A stretch of DNA of 64,000 bases from positions 1,951,516 through 2,015,515 of the forward strand of contig NZ_CP133319.1 in NCBI RefSeq assembly GCF_038811545.1. The letters run 5' to 3'. This document shows positions 48,417 through 57,280 of the stretch, one piece after another. Under the pieces are notes generated by a model. That model was not told the origin of the DNA and made no database searches. It was given only the letters and a program-made list of their open reading frames with translations. Source of the stretch: Rhodoligotrophos sp. CJ14 (GTDB taxonomy: Bacteria; Pseudomonadota; Alphaproteobacteria; Rhizobiales; Im1). Both the position numbers and the translations under genes were made by a program. Each line of letters opens with the position of its first letter. Within the stretch, counting starts at the first letter, position 1.

Positions 48417-48428
48417 AAGTACGTACTT
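48417..48428. promoter_or_regulatory. Operator palindrome AAGTACGTACTT, copy 2
   Basis: The second exact copy, centred in the divergent promoter between the lyase/MFS unit and the MaoC-to-GntR operon, about 55-65 bases from either start. With copy 1 it places all three transcription units of the cluster under one regulator, most likely the GntR protein at 56467-57279. Confidence 0.68.
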
Positions 48429-48483
48429 ATACCGTAAACATCGACATGAGAAGCGCAGTGGGCGCATAAGGGGGCAGAGCTGG

Positions 48484-48993
48484 ATGCAGACTGGGCAGGC
48501 GGTGAAGGAAACGCGGGTTATTCACGCGAGCTATGGCCGCTATCTCGAGGATTTCGCGGTCGGCGACATCTATGAGCACAGGCCCGGCCGCACGATCACG
48601 GAGGCGGACAACATCCAGTTCAGCCTCATGACCATGAATGCGCACCCCATGCATTGCGACGGCGCCTTTGCCGCGAAGTCGGAATTCGGCAAGCCCCTGG
48701 TCAATTCGGGACTAACCCTGGCCATCGTCCTCGGCATGACAGTAAACGACGTGAGCTTCAAGGCAATCGCCAATCTCGGCTGGAAAGAGATTAAGCTCAC
48801 CGCTCCCGTTTTTCCCGGCGACACGGTCTATGCCCGTTCCGAGGTTCTGGAGGTGCGCGAAAGCAAGTCGCGCCCGAACCAGGGCATCGTCACCACGCGC
48901 ACGGAAGGCTACAAGGCGGATGGTACCGTCTTCATGGAATTCACCCGTATGAGCCTCATCCCAAGGCGGGGCCACGGCGTGGGAGACGAGTAA
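48484..48993 (+). CDS. MaoC-like dehydratase (candidate itaconyl-CoA hydratase)
   Basis: A 169-residue hot-dog-fold protein. SYGRYLEDFAVGDIYEHRPGRTITEADNIQFSLMTMNAHPMHCDGAFA carries the hydratase motif in the variant form MNxHPxHxD typical of itaconyl- and mesaconyl-CoA hydratases. LVNSGLTLAIVLGMTVND follows. It would hydrate an unsaturated dicarboxylyl-CoA. I used ATG 48484. First gene of a nine-gene operon ending with the GntR gene; PrpD follows after 85 bases. Confidence 0.9.
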   Translation: MQTGQAVKETRVIHASYGRYLEDFAVGDIYEHRPGRTITEADNIQFSLMTMNAHPMHCDGAFAAKSEFGKPLVNSGLTLAIVLGMTVNDVSFKAIANLGWKEIKLTAPVFPGDTVYARSEVLEVRESKSRPNQGIVTTRTEGYKADGTVFMEFTRMSLIPRRGHGVGDE

Positions 48994-49078
48994 GCCTGGA
49001 CCGGTCAAGCATCGGCCCGCCTATGACGAATAATTGCCAGCAGCTGAGCATGCTGCAGAAGACATCAGGAGGAACGCC

Positions 49079-50518
49079 ATGAGCATCGCTTCTCGAGTGG
49101 TGACGAGCCCGTCCAGCGCGCATCAGGATGCACCCGCTCCCATGGCCGACCCCTCGGTCGAGCTCGCCCGTTTTGCAGCGACCTTGCGCCACGAGGATAT
49201 TCCCGAAGCGATCCGCGCCCGGGCCTGTCATCACATCCTCGATGCGACTGGAATAGCGCTCGCTTCTACCAAGTTCGACTTCGCCCAGCGCACCCTCACC
49301 GCCATCGCCGGTCTGTCCGGTGGCGGCGCCGTGCCGGTCATCGGCATGCCCGCCTGGCTTCCACCCCGCGATGCGGCAACGGTCAATGGGCTGCTCTGCC
49401 ATGGGCTCGATTTCGACGACACCCATCTCGCGGGTGTTGTCCATCCGACCTCCAGCGCGTTCCCGGTGAGCCTCTCCGCGGGCATTCATGCCGGCGCCAC
49501 CGGTCGCGATCTGCTGACGGCCACCATCATCGGCCTCGAAGCTTCCGCGCGCCTCGGCGCTGTCGCCAAGGGCGGCTTCCATCAGGTCGGCTTCCACCCG
49601 ACCGGCCTCGTCGGCGCCTTCGGCTGCGCTCTGGCCGCCGGAGCCCTGTTCGGCCTGTCCGAGCGCGAGCTCGTCAATGCGCAAGGCATCGTTCTCTCCA
49701 TGGCCTCGGGTAGCCTGGAATTCCTGGAGGACGGCGCCTGGAACAAGCGGCTGCACCCGGGCTGGGCCGCCGCCGCCGGCATCACCGCCGCAGCCCTGGC
49801 CAAACAAGGCTTCAAGGGCGCATCCAACCCCTATACCGGCCGGTTCGGGCTTTATCGCTCCCATCTCGGCCCGCTCGCCGAAAACTGCGATTATTCCCTC
49901 GCAACCGCAGGGCTCGGCGAGAGCTGGGAAGTGCTGCAGACTGCAATCAAGCCCTTTCCCGCCTGCCACTTTACCCATGGCTGCGTCGATGCCGCGCTGA
50001 TCCTGCGCAACCGCGGTCTCGACATCGACGCGATCGCCGAGATCGAAGCCTTCGTTCCGGCCGAGGTCGTCAAGACCGTCTGCGAGCCCGAGGCGAACAA
50101 GAAGCGCCCGGCCAACAGCTATGACGCCCAATTCTCAATTCCCTACCTTGTCGCCGCAGCTCTCGCCCGTGGTCAGCTCACCCTGGCGGAATTGGAGGAG
50201 CCAGCGCTGAGCGATCCCGTGATCCTCGCCGTGGCCGACAAGGTCGCCTACCGCATCGACCCCGGTTCCGCATTTCCGAAGGCCTATTCGGGCGAAGTGC
50301 GGATCAGCTTCAACAATGGTGAGCGCATGGCCGCCCGCGAGCAGATCAATCGCGGGGCCCCCGACCGGCCATTGAGCGATGCGGATATCATCGAGAAATT
50401 CCGCGCCAATGCGGCCATGTCCGTCCGCCCCTCGACCGCCACGCGTATCGAGGACGCGGTGCTGGCCCTCGATGCGACGGATGATCTCGCGGGCTTTGCC
50501 AGAACCATAGCCGGCTGA
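49079..50518 (+). CDS. MmgE/PrpD family protein
   Basis: A 479-residue protein of the 2-methylcitrate dehydratase/cis-aconitate decarboxylase fold. GLDFDDTHLAGVVHPTSSAFPVSLSAG carries the family DDTH and HPxSS region, and FHPTGLVGAFGCALAAG, LHPGWAAAAGITAAALAKQGF and KPFPACHFTHGCVDAAL follow. AGGAGGAA precedes the ATG at 49079. A homologue sits in the itaconate cluster of Pseudomonas aeruginosa (PA0881), but its reaction there is not established. The first 25 residues look like a flexible addition. Confidence 0.92.
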   Translation: MSIASRVVTSPSSAHQDAPAPMADPSVELARFAATLRHEDIPEAIRARACHHILDATGIALASTKFDFAQRTLTAIAGLSGGGAVPVIGMPAWLPPRDAATVNGLLCHGLDFDDTHLAGVVHPTSSAFPVSLSAGIHAGATGRDLLTATIIGLEASARLGAVAKGGFHQVGFHPTGLVGAFGCALAAGALFGLSERELVNAQGIVLSMASGSLEFLEDGAWNKRLHPGWAAAAGITAAALAKQGFKGASNPYTGRFGLYRSHLGPLAENCDYSLATAGLGESWEVLQTAIKPFPACHFTHGCVDAALILRNRGLDIDAIAEIEAFVPAEVVKTVCEPEANKKRPANSYDAQFSIPYLVAAALARGQLTLAELEEPALSDPVILAVADKVAYRIDPGSAFPKAYSGEVRISFNNGERMAAREQINRGAPDRPLSDADIIEKFRANAAMSVRPSTATRIEDAVLALDATDDLAGFARTIAG

Positions 50519-50558
50519 GCGTTAGCGCTTCGCCAAGCCAGTATCGAGGATCTATCCG

Positions 50559-51737
50559 ATGAATGTCTCACGCCCAATGGGCGATCGAACCGAACGCGAC
50601 GAGCAGGAGCAGCTGATCCTGGACAGCCTCGATCGCTTTCTAGACCGCCATGTCCGCCCCTATGCCATGCAGCTTGAGCATGACGACACCTATCCCGACG
50701 AAATCGTCGAGCAGATGAAGGAGCTGGGGCTGTTCGGGGCGATCATCCCCGCGGAATATGGCGGACTTGGCCTGCGTCCCTCCACTTACGCCAAGATCAT
50801 CGAGCGCATCTCCACCGTCTGGATGTCCTTGAGTGGCATAATCAATTCACACCTGATCATGGCGCATATCGTGGCCCGCAAGGGCACCGAAGAGCAGCGG
50901 GCGAAATTTCTGCCGCGCTTTGCAACGGGCGAGCTGCGCGGCGGCCTCGCGTTGACGGAGCCCGATTGCGGCACCGACCTTCAGGCGATCCGGACCACGG
51001 CGATGCGCAACGGCGATGCCTATGTGGTCAATGGCACCAAGACCTGGATTTCCAACGGCATCAAGGGATCGTGCTTTGCGCTGCTGGTGAAGACTGATCC
51101 CGCCGCGGAGCCGCGCCACAAGGGCATGAGCATGTTCCTCGCCGAGAAGGGCGAGGGCTTCGCCGTCAGCCGCAAGCTCGAAAAGCTCGGCTATAAGGGC
51201 ATCGATTCCGCCGAGCTGGTCTTCACCGATTACCGCATTCCGGCCGACCGCCTCATTGGCGGCGTCGAAGGCCAGGGCATGGCCTGCGCGATCACGGGGC
51301 TGGAGCTCGGCCGGGTGAATGTGGCAGCCCGCGGTGTCGGCATTGCACAGGCCGCGCTGGATGAGGCCGTACGCTATTCCCAGCAGCGGCGCACCTTCGG
51401 CAAGCCGATCTACCAGCATCAAGCCATTGCCATGAAGCTTGCGGACATGGCGACGCGCACCGAGGCTGCCCGTCTTCTCGTCCGCCAGGCGGCGGATGCG
51501 CTCGATCGCGGCGAACGCTGCGACTACGAGGCCGGCATGGCCAAGCTCTTCGCAACTGAAGCGGCCGTCGAGAATGCCCTGGAGGCCATGCGCATCCATG
51601 GCGGCTATGGCTATAGCAAGGAATTTCTCGTCGAGCGTCTCTATCGCGATGCGCCCCTGCTGGTGATCGGCGAGGGCACCAACGAGATCCAGCGCATCGT
51701 CATTGCCAAGCGGCTGATCGAGCAGAACCGGATCTGA
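50559..51737 (+). CDS. Acyl-CoA dehydrogenase
   Basis: A 392-residue FAD enzyme with all classical marks: ELGLFGAIIPAEYGGLGL, LALTEPDCGTDLQAIRTTA, VVNGTKTWISNG, RRTFGKPIYQHQAIAMKLADM and the catalytic glutamate in LLVIGEGTNEIQRIVIAKRL. IHGGYGYSKEF precedes it. PA0879 in the P. aeruginosa itaconate cluster is its positional counterpart; it could oxidise a methyl- or alkylsuccinyl-CoA to feed the pathway. CaiB follows 7 bases later. Confidence 0.94.
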   Translation: MNVSRPMGDRTERDEQEQLILDSLDRFLDRHVRPYAMQLEHDDTYPDEIVEQMKELGLFGAIIPAEYGGLGLRPSTYAKIIERISTVWMSLSGIINSHLIMAHIVARKGTEEQRAKFLPRFATGELRGGLALTEPDCGTDLQAIRTTAMRNGDAYVVNGTKTWISNGIKGSCFALLVKTDPAAEPRHKGMSMFLAEKGEGFAVSRKLEKLGYKGIDSAELVFTDYRIPADRLIGGVEGQGMACAITGLELGRVNVAARGVGIAQAALDEAVRYSQQRRTFGKPIYQHQAIAMKLADMATRTEAARLLVRQAADALDRGERCDYEAGMAKLFATEAAVENALEAMRIHGGYGYSKEFLVERLYRDAPLLVIGEGTNEIQRIVIAKRLIEQNRI

Positions 51738-51744
51738 TCCCGAC

Positions 51745-52953
51745 ATGTCCGAGATGCCTCAGAACCTCCCCCTTGATGGCGTCACCGTCCTCGCCGTCGA
51801 GCAATATGGCGCCGGCCCTTTCGGCACCATGCTGCTCGGCGATCTCGGCGCGGAGGTCATCAAGATCGAAAATCCGCACAATGGCGGCGATGTCGGACGC
51901 CATGTCGGCCCCTATTACTTCTCCGAGCTCGACAGTCATTTCTACCAGTCCTTCAACCGCAATAAGCGCAGCCTGACCCTCGACCTCAAGCATCCCGAGG
52001 GAATGAAGCTCTTTCACGAGCTGGTTCGCAACGCCGATGCGGTATTGGACAACCTCCGCGGCGACCTGCCAGATAAGCTCGGGCTCACCTACCGCGCGCT
52101 CGGCGAAATCAACCCGAAGGTCGTTTGCTGCCACCTCTCCGCCTATGGCCGCGAGGGCGAGCGCCGCGCCTGGCCCGGCTATGATTATCTTATGCAGGCC
52201 GAGGCCGGCTATCTCAGTGTGACCGGCGAGCCGGACGGACCGCCCACCCGCATGGGCCTCTCGATCGTAGACATGATGACCGGGCTGATGGCTGGATTTG
52301 CTCTGGTCTCAGGCATTGTTGGTGCGCGCAGCACCGGCCGGGGCATGGATCTCGACGTCAGTCTGTTCGATACCGCGCTCCACAATCTCACCTATCTCGC
52401 GACCTGGTATCTCAATGCCGGACACGTGCAGGCGCGCGAGCCCCGCTCGTCCCATCCCTCGCTCACACCCTCCCAGCTCTATCGCACCAAGGACGGCTGG
52501 CTCTTTGTCATGTGCAACAAGGAGAAATTCTGGCCGATCTTCGCCGAAAGGATCGGCCGGCCCGATCTCGCCACGGACGAGCGCTTCGCCACTTTCGCAG
52601 CACGTCTGAAATCGAGGGCCGAGCTGACCGAGCTGCTTGATGCGACCCTTGCGACAAAGACGAGCGCCGAATGGACCGCGATTCTCGGCGGCCATGTGCC
52701 GATCGCGCCAGTCCTCGACATCGGCGAGGCCCTGGAGAACCCATTCGTGACAGAGCATGGCCGGCTTGCTGAATTTAAGCGTCCCGAGGGTGGCGAGCCC
52801 GTCCGCATGCTTGCCGGACCGATCCGGGTCAATGGCAACCCCGCACCGGCAAAGGCGGCCCCCGCCATGGGCTTCGATACGGACGCATTACTATCGAGGC
52901 TCGGCTACGACCAGGACACGATCTCGGCCATGCGCCGCAAGGGTTTCATCTGA
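51745..52953 (+). CDS. CaiB/BaiF family CoA-transferase (candidate itaconate CoA-transferase)
   Basis: A 402-residue class III CoA-transferase. LPLDGVTVLAVEQYGAGPFGTMLLGDLGAEVIKIENP and FNRNKRSLTLDLKHPEGM are the N-terminal hallmarks. The catalytic aspartate is in WPGYDYLMQAEAGYLSVTG (about residue 155). Its role would be to move CoA, probably from succinyl-CoA, to the imported acid, as Ict does for itaconate. Its TGA overlaps the ATG of the next small gene by one base, showing tight coupling. Divergent in sequence from the CaiB at 31264-32454. Confidence 0.93.
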   Translation: MSEMPQNLPLDGVTVLAVEQYGAGPFGTMLLGDLGAEVIKIENPHNGGDVGRHVGPYYFSELDSHFYQSFNRNKRSLTLDLKHPEGMKLFHELVRNADAVLDNLRGDLPDKLGLTYRALGEINPKVVCCHLSAYGREGERRAWPGYDYLMQAEAGYLSVTGEPDGPPTRMGLSIVDMMTGLMAGFALVSGIVGARSTGRGMDLDVSLFDTALHNLTYLATWYLNAGHVQAREPRSSHPSLTPSQLYRTKDGWLFVMCNKEKFWPIFAERIGRPDLATDERFATFAARLKSRAELTELLDATLATKTSAEWTAILGGHVPIAPVLDIGEALENPFVTEHGRLAEFKRPEGGEPVRMLAGPIRVNGNPAPAKAAPAMGFDTDALLSRLGYDQDTISAMRRKGFI

Positions 52954-53165
52954 TGCAGGCCTCTGATCCCTTCCTCGCGCGCCAATGGCTCGCACTCACC
53001 CAGGGCATCGAGGCCGATCACGAGATGGCTGACCGCACGCTGTTGCTCATGCAGGCGAGCCACGTGGCACTTGAGCGTGCCATCGAACAGGTTCGGATGC
53101 TGCGCGCGGGGGAGCCCTTGTTCGACGTTCGCATCGCGAAATTCGATGCTCTCCTGCGGAGATGA
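52953..53165 (+). CDS. Small protein of unknown function between CoA-transferase and amidase
   Basis: A 70-residue, mostly helical protein (predicted from ADHEMADRTLLLMQASHVALERAIEQVRMLRAG) without signal peptide or membrane segment. I do not recognise the family. It is translationally coupled to the CaiB stop and ends 4 bases before the amidase start, so it is expressed with both. By size and place it might be a helper subunit of the amidase, in the way GatC supports GatA, but no GatC motif is seen. Confidence 0.7.
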   Translation: MQASDPFLARQWLALTQGIEADHEMADRTLLLMQASHVALERAIEQVRMLRAGEPLFDVRIAKFDALLRR

Positions 53166-53169
53166 ACTC

Positions 53170-54540
53170 ATGAGCGCGGCGCTTCACCTTACCTTATGCG
53201 AAGCGGCAGAGGCGATCGCGCAAGGCAGGATCACCTCCGAAGCCCTCGTCACGCAAGCAATCGAGAGGGTCGAGGCGCTCAATCCGAAGCTCAACGCCTT
53301 TGTGGATCTGGAATCGGACGAAGCCCTCGAACAAGCCCGCAAGCTCGACAGGGAGCAAGTAGCCGGCCGCTCGCGCGGCCCCTTGCACGGTGTGCCCCTG
53401 GCCCATAAGGACATGTACTATAGGGCCGGAAAGGTGTCGGGCTGTGGGTCCAGCATCCGGCGCGATTTCGTTGCATCCACCACCTCTCCCCTGTTGGAGC
53501 GGCTGGAGGCCGCCGGCGCCGTCAACCTCGGCCGTCTGCATATGGCGGAATTCGCCATGGGTCCCACCGGCCACAACGCCCATCTCGGCCGATGCTGCAA
53601 TCCGTGGGATCTCGACCGGATCAGCGGCGGCTCCTCCTCGGGCTCCGGTGCAGCCGTTGCTGCCCGGCTCGTATTCGGCGCCCTTGGTTCTGACACCGGT
53701 GGCTCGATCCGCTTGCCCGCGGCGATGTGCGGCATCGTCGGTCTGAAACCCACCCAAGGCCTTCTCGCGACCGACGGCATGATGGGCCTGTCCGAAAGCC
53801 TCGATTGCCCGGGGCCGCTGGCCCGCTCCAGCCGCGACATTGCCCGTCTGATGGATATCATGTCGGGTGGATCCCATGAAGCTGCCTTGGCGAGCCCGGT
53901 TACGGGTATGGTGCTCGGTATTCCCCGGACCTTTTATTGGGAGGACTTGGCCCCCTCTGTCGCAAACCGCCTCGAAAGGGCGCGGCGCGTCATGGAGGAC
54001 GCGGGCCTCGAAATCATCGACGTCGACATTCCCGACCACTCGGCGCTGGCCGATCTCGCCGACCTCGTCTGGACGCCGGAGGCGGCGGCCTTGCACCTCC
54101 CCTGGCTGCGCGAGCGGCCCCACGATTACGGCGCCCAGGTTCGCGCCCGCCTCATTCAGGGACTTGCCATCTCGGCCACCGCATATCTGCGTGCCCGCCA
54201 GCTACGCACGCTCGCGCTCGAAGCGATGCTCTCCGGCCCGCTTGCCCGATGCGATGCGCTCTTCGTGCCTGCGATCCGGCGCAGCGTGCCAAGCGCGGCC
54301 GAGACCGACACCGGCTCCAATCCCAATATGCGCGAGGTTCTCGCCAGCATCACCGCGCTGACACGGCCGCTCTCTTATCTCGGCCTGCCGGGACTGGTGA
54401 CACCGGCCGGCTTCGACGAGCAAGGCCTGCCCGTGGCGATGCAACTGATTGGCCGGCCGCGGGAAGAGGCAGCTCTTCTGCGCATCGCGCACGCTTTCGA
54501 GGAACGAACAGGGTTCCTGCACGAAGCCCCCTCAGTTTGA
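53170..54540 (+). CDS. Amidase signature family protein
   Basis: A 456-residue amidase with the Ser-cisSer-Lys triad in place: Lys80 in GVPLAHKDMYY, Ser155 in SGGSSSGSGAAVAA and Ser179 in SDTGGSIRLPAA; the spacings are those of malonamidase E2. It hydrolyses an amide or aryl/alkyl amide to a carboxylic acid. Its place inside a CoA-dependent acid pathway suggests that it releases the acid from an amide precursor. This gene is not part of the P. aeruginosa itaconate locus. Start at ATG 53170, length usual for the family. Confidence 0.94.
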   Translation: MSAALHLTLCEAAEAIAQGRITSEALVTQAIERVEALNPKLNAFVDLESDEALEQARKLDREQVAGRSRGPLHGVPLAHKDMYYRAGKVSGCGSSIRRDFVASTTSPLLERLEAAGAVNLGRLHMAEFAMGPTGHNAHLGRCCNPWDLDRISGGSSSGSGAAVAARLVFGALGSDTGGSIRLPAAMCGIVGLKPTQGLLATDGMMGLSESLDCPGPLARSSRDIARLMDIMSGGSHEAALASPVTGMVLGIPRTFYWEDLAPSVANRLERARRVMEDAGLEIIDVDIPDHSALADLADLVWTPEAAALHLPWLRERPHDYGAQVRARLIQGLAISATAYLRARQLRTLALEAMLSGPLARCDALFVPAIRRSVPSAAETDTGSNPNMREVLASITALTRPLSYLGLPGLVTPAGFDEQGLPVAMQLIGRPREEAALLRIAHAFEERTGFLHEAPSV

Positions 54541-54570
54541 CCGCAAAACGCCAACTGTGGGGAGACGCCC

Positions 54571-55155
54571 ATGTCTGAGCCGCAATTTGCTTCACCCGAT
54601 GCGCATGCAGCCGGTGCAGAGCGCTCCGAACCAGCGGCGCGACCCGACAGCAGCATCGCGCGGCTACTTATGTTCATCGAGGAACACATTCTCCTCAATA
54701 TCGCGACCGTGCTGATGGCCGCGAGCATGGTGATCATGTTCTACGAGGCCTGCAGCCGTACGCTTCTTTCAGAGAGTCATTGGTGGGCGGAGGAAGCCGT
54801 GCGCTTTCTCGTGGTCTGGAGCATTATGCTCGCATTCGGAATTGCCACCCGGAAGGGCAATTACATCCGCATGGACCTGTTCGTCTCGGCCATGCCCCAC
54901 GCGTTTCAGCGGGCGGCCGCCTGGCTCAACTGCCTCGCCGGCCTCTTATTCGCCATTCTGGTCGTGATTGCCGGCACAATCGGCGTCATGCACCTGCACC
55001 GGGTCGGCATGTACACGGAATCCAACCTCGACCTGCCTCTGTGGATCGTGCGTCTTGCACTGCCGATCGGCGCCGCGTTCTATGCCCTCTACTTCGTGAC
55101 AGTCGCTGTTGCTCTGCTGCGCGGAGAAGATGAGGCACAATCCAATGCGCATTGA
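54571..55155 (+). CDS. TRAP transporter small permease (DctQ type), second system
   Basis: A 194-residue protein with four predicted helices. It has a hydrophilic N-terminal stretch of about 30 residues (ERSEPAARPDSS). EAVRFLVVWSIMLAFGIATRKGNYIRMDLFV is the DctQ signature. GGGGAGAC precedes the ATG. It pairs with the large permease 9 bases downstream. The binding protein of this system is most likely the one encoded at 45208-46215. Confidence 0.92.
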   Translation: MSEPQFASPDAHAAGAERSEPAARPDSSIARLLMFIEEHILLNIATVLMAASMVIMFYEACSRTLLSESHWWAEEAVRFLVVWSIMLAFGIATRKGNYIRMDLFVSAMPHAFQRAAAWLNCLAGLLFAILVVIAGTIGVMHLHRVGMYTESNLDLPLWIVRLALPIGAAFYALYFVTVAVALLRGEDEAQSNAH

Positions 55156-55164
55156 GGCGAGTTC

Positions 55165-56433
55165 ATGACCACGATCATTGCTGTCGGAAGCCTCTTGGCG
55201 CTGATTTCCCTGGGTGTCCATATTGCGGTCGGCCTGGGACTGGTGGCCATCGGCCTCATCCTTTTCGAAGCCAATATTCCGCTCAATCTGGCCGCTCAGG
55301 CGGCCTGGGACGGCATCGACAAATATTCCCTCGTCGCGATCCCCTTCTTCATCTTCGCTGGCAATATGATGTCGCGCGGAGACCTTGCGCTCGTCATCCT
55401 GGATCTGGTCGGCTGTCTCGTCCGCTGGTTCAGGGGCGGCATCGCGCTTGCAGTTGCTGCATCGAGCGTATTCTTCGCCGCGGTGAACGGCTCGAGCGTC
55501 GCCTGCGCCGTGGCCCTTGGCCCCGCAGCCACCCGTCTCATGCCCAAAGAAGGCTATCCCCAGCAATTCGCCGCAGCGCTCGTGGCCGTGTGCGGCACGC
55601 TGGGCCTGATGATCCCGCCCTCGCTAACCTTCATCCTCATCGGCTCCATCATGGGCCTGCCGGTCTCCGACCTGTTCATCGCCGGCATCATTCCGGGGCT
55701 GTTGGAGGCATCATTGCTGGGATTGACCACGATCATCCTGTCGCGCTGGAAAGGCTATGGCGGCGACACGCGCCCGATCGACATTCCCGGCTTCGTCTCG
55801 CGGCTGCCGCGGGCAGCTGGCGCAATCGCCATGCCGATCCTGATCGTCGGCTCGATCTATGCAGGCTTCTTCACACCCACGGAAGTCTCGGCCCTTGCCG
55901 CGATTTATGCAGTCATTCTCGTGCTCTTCGTTTATCGCACGGCGAACATCAAGGCGGTCTGGGAGACGGCCCAGGACTCCGTGATGCAGACGGTCCTCAT
56001 CTACGGCATCCTGCTCGCCTCGGGCCTTCTGACGGTGGTCCTGACCCGGCTCGGACTGGCCGCTGAGCTCACCCGCTTCATGCTGGAATACCAGGTCTCA
56101 GCCTTCGAGTTCCTGCTCGTGGTCAACCTCGCGCTGATCGTCATCGGCATGTTCATCGACGGCGTATCGATGATCGTGCTGCTCGCCCCCCTCCTCTTTC
56201 CCATGGCGCACACGGCAGGCATCAATCCCATCCACTTCGCCGTCATCATGACCGCGCTCGTCGAGGTGGCAACGCTCACCCCACCGGTCGGCCTCAACCT
56301 CTTCGTGATGAGCCGCATCACCAACCTGCCAATACACAAGGTCATTGCCGGCGTATTTCCGTTCTATGCTATGCGGGTGGTGGCGTTGATCCTGATCAAT
56401 GCCTTTCCATACCTTTCCCTGGCGCTGCTCTGA
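55165..56433 (+). CDS. TRAP transporter large permease (DctM type), second system
   Basis: A 422-residue membrane protein with about 12 helices. GSSVACAVALGPAATRLMPKEGY, GTLGLMIPPSLTFILIGSIMGLP and LTPPVGLNLFVMSRITN are DctM signatures. It is paralogous to the DctM at 27496-28782. With DctQ and the separate binding protein it would import a carboxylate with sodium. The GntR gene follows after 33 bases. Confidence 0.95.
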   Translation: MTTIIAVGSLLALISLGVHIAVGLGLVAIGLILFEANIPLNLAAQAAWDGIDKYSLVAIPFFIFAGNMMSRGDLALVILDLVGCLVRWFRGGIALAVAASSVFFAAVNGSSVACAVALGPAATRLMPKEGYPQQFAAALVAVCGTLGLMIPPSLTFILIGSIMGLPVSDLFIAGIIPGLLEASLLGLTTIILSRWKGYGGDTRPIDIPGFVSRLPRAAGAIAMPILIVGSIYAGFFTPTEVSALAAIYAVILVLFVYRTANIKAVWETAQDSVMQTVLIYGILLASGLLTVVLTRLGLAAELTRFMLEYQVSAFEFLLVVNLALIVIGMFIDGVSMIVLLAPLLFPMAHTAGINPIHFAVIMTALVEVATLTPPVGLNLFVMSRITNLPIHKVIAGVFPFYAMRVVALILINAFPYLSLALL

Positions 56434-56466
56434 TCAGCGTCGGGAAGCCGCCTCTAGGAACCTGCA

Positions 56467-57279
56467 GTGCGTAAGAGTGCCACGGCCCTCGCCATGACTG
56501 AGAGCACGATCTTGAAGGACGCCGACACGAATGTGCCGCTCTACCTCAAGGTCGCGCGCGCCCTTCAGCAGCAGATCGCGATTGGCGAATATCCCATCGG
56601 CAGCCTTTTGCCGACCGAGGTGGAGCTTGGGACGCGCTATGGCGTGAGCCGGCAGACGGTGCGCCAGGCGATCCAGTTCTTAAGGCAGCAGAAGCTGCTC
56701 TCAGCGAAGAAGGGCGTTGGCACCCGCGTGGAAGCCCGCCAGCCGCAACGCGGCTATTATTTCGCTCTGCATTCCCTCACACAGATTTTCCAATTCGCAG
56801 CAGAAGCGGCCCTCCATGTCGATCGGGAGGAGGAAATCGAGGTCCGCGGCGCGCTTGCCGCAGAGCTTGCCTCCCGACCGGGGCGCAAATGGCTTCACCT
56901 GGTCGGAACGCGCCAGACCATCGGCAATGATCTGCCGATCAGTTGGACCGAAGTCTATATCGACGGACGCTATGCCCGACTGTTTCGCGGCAGCAAGATC
57001 CACCATTCCGCGATCTTTTCCGCGATCGAGAACTCTTCCGGCGAGCCGGTGACCGAAGTCCAGCAGGAAATCAACGCAACGGTGCTGAGCAAGGAACTTG
57101 CCGCAAGCCTGAAGGCCGAGCCGGGCTCGCCCGCTCTGGTCATCACCCGTCGCTATTTCGGCGCGGGCCACCGTCTGTTCGAGATGTCGGTGAACATTCA
57201 CCCCGCGGACCGCTTCTCCTATGCGATCTCGCTGAAGCGCGAGCTCACCTGGGAGAATGAACCTGGATCCAAGCGGTAA
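56467..57279 (+). CDS. GntR family (HutC type) transcriptional regulator
   Basis: A 270-residue regulator. The winged helix (about 24-90) reads LYLKVARALQQQIAIGEYPIGSLLPTEVELGTRYGVSRQTVRQAIQFL, and the UTRA ligand domain (about 105-255) has ISWTEVYIDGRYARLF and PGSPALVITRRYF. The start is a GTG with AGGAA upstream; ATG at codon 10 is an alternative. As the last gene of the operon it probably controls itself and the cluster through the two AAGTACGTACTT sites, answering to the imported acid or a CoA-free intermediate. Confidence 0.92.
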   Translation: MRKSATALAMTESTILKDADTNVPLYLKVARALQQQIAIGEYPIGSLLPTEVELGTRYGVSRQTVRQAIQFLRQQKLLSAKKGVGTRVEARQPQRGYYFALHSLTQIFQFAAEAALHVDREEEIEVRGALAAELASRPGRKWLHLVGTRQTIGNDLPISWTEVYIDGRYARLFRGSKIHHSAIFSAIENSSGEPVTEVQQEINATVLSKELAASLKAEPGSPALVITRRYFGAGHRLFEMSVNIHPADRFSYAISLKRELTWENEPGSKR

Positions 57280-57280
57280 T

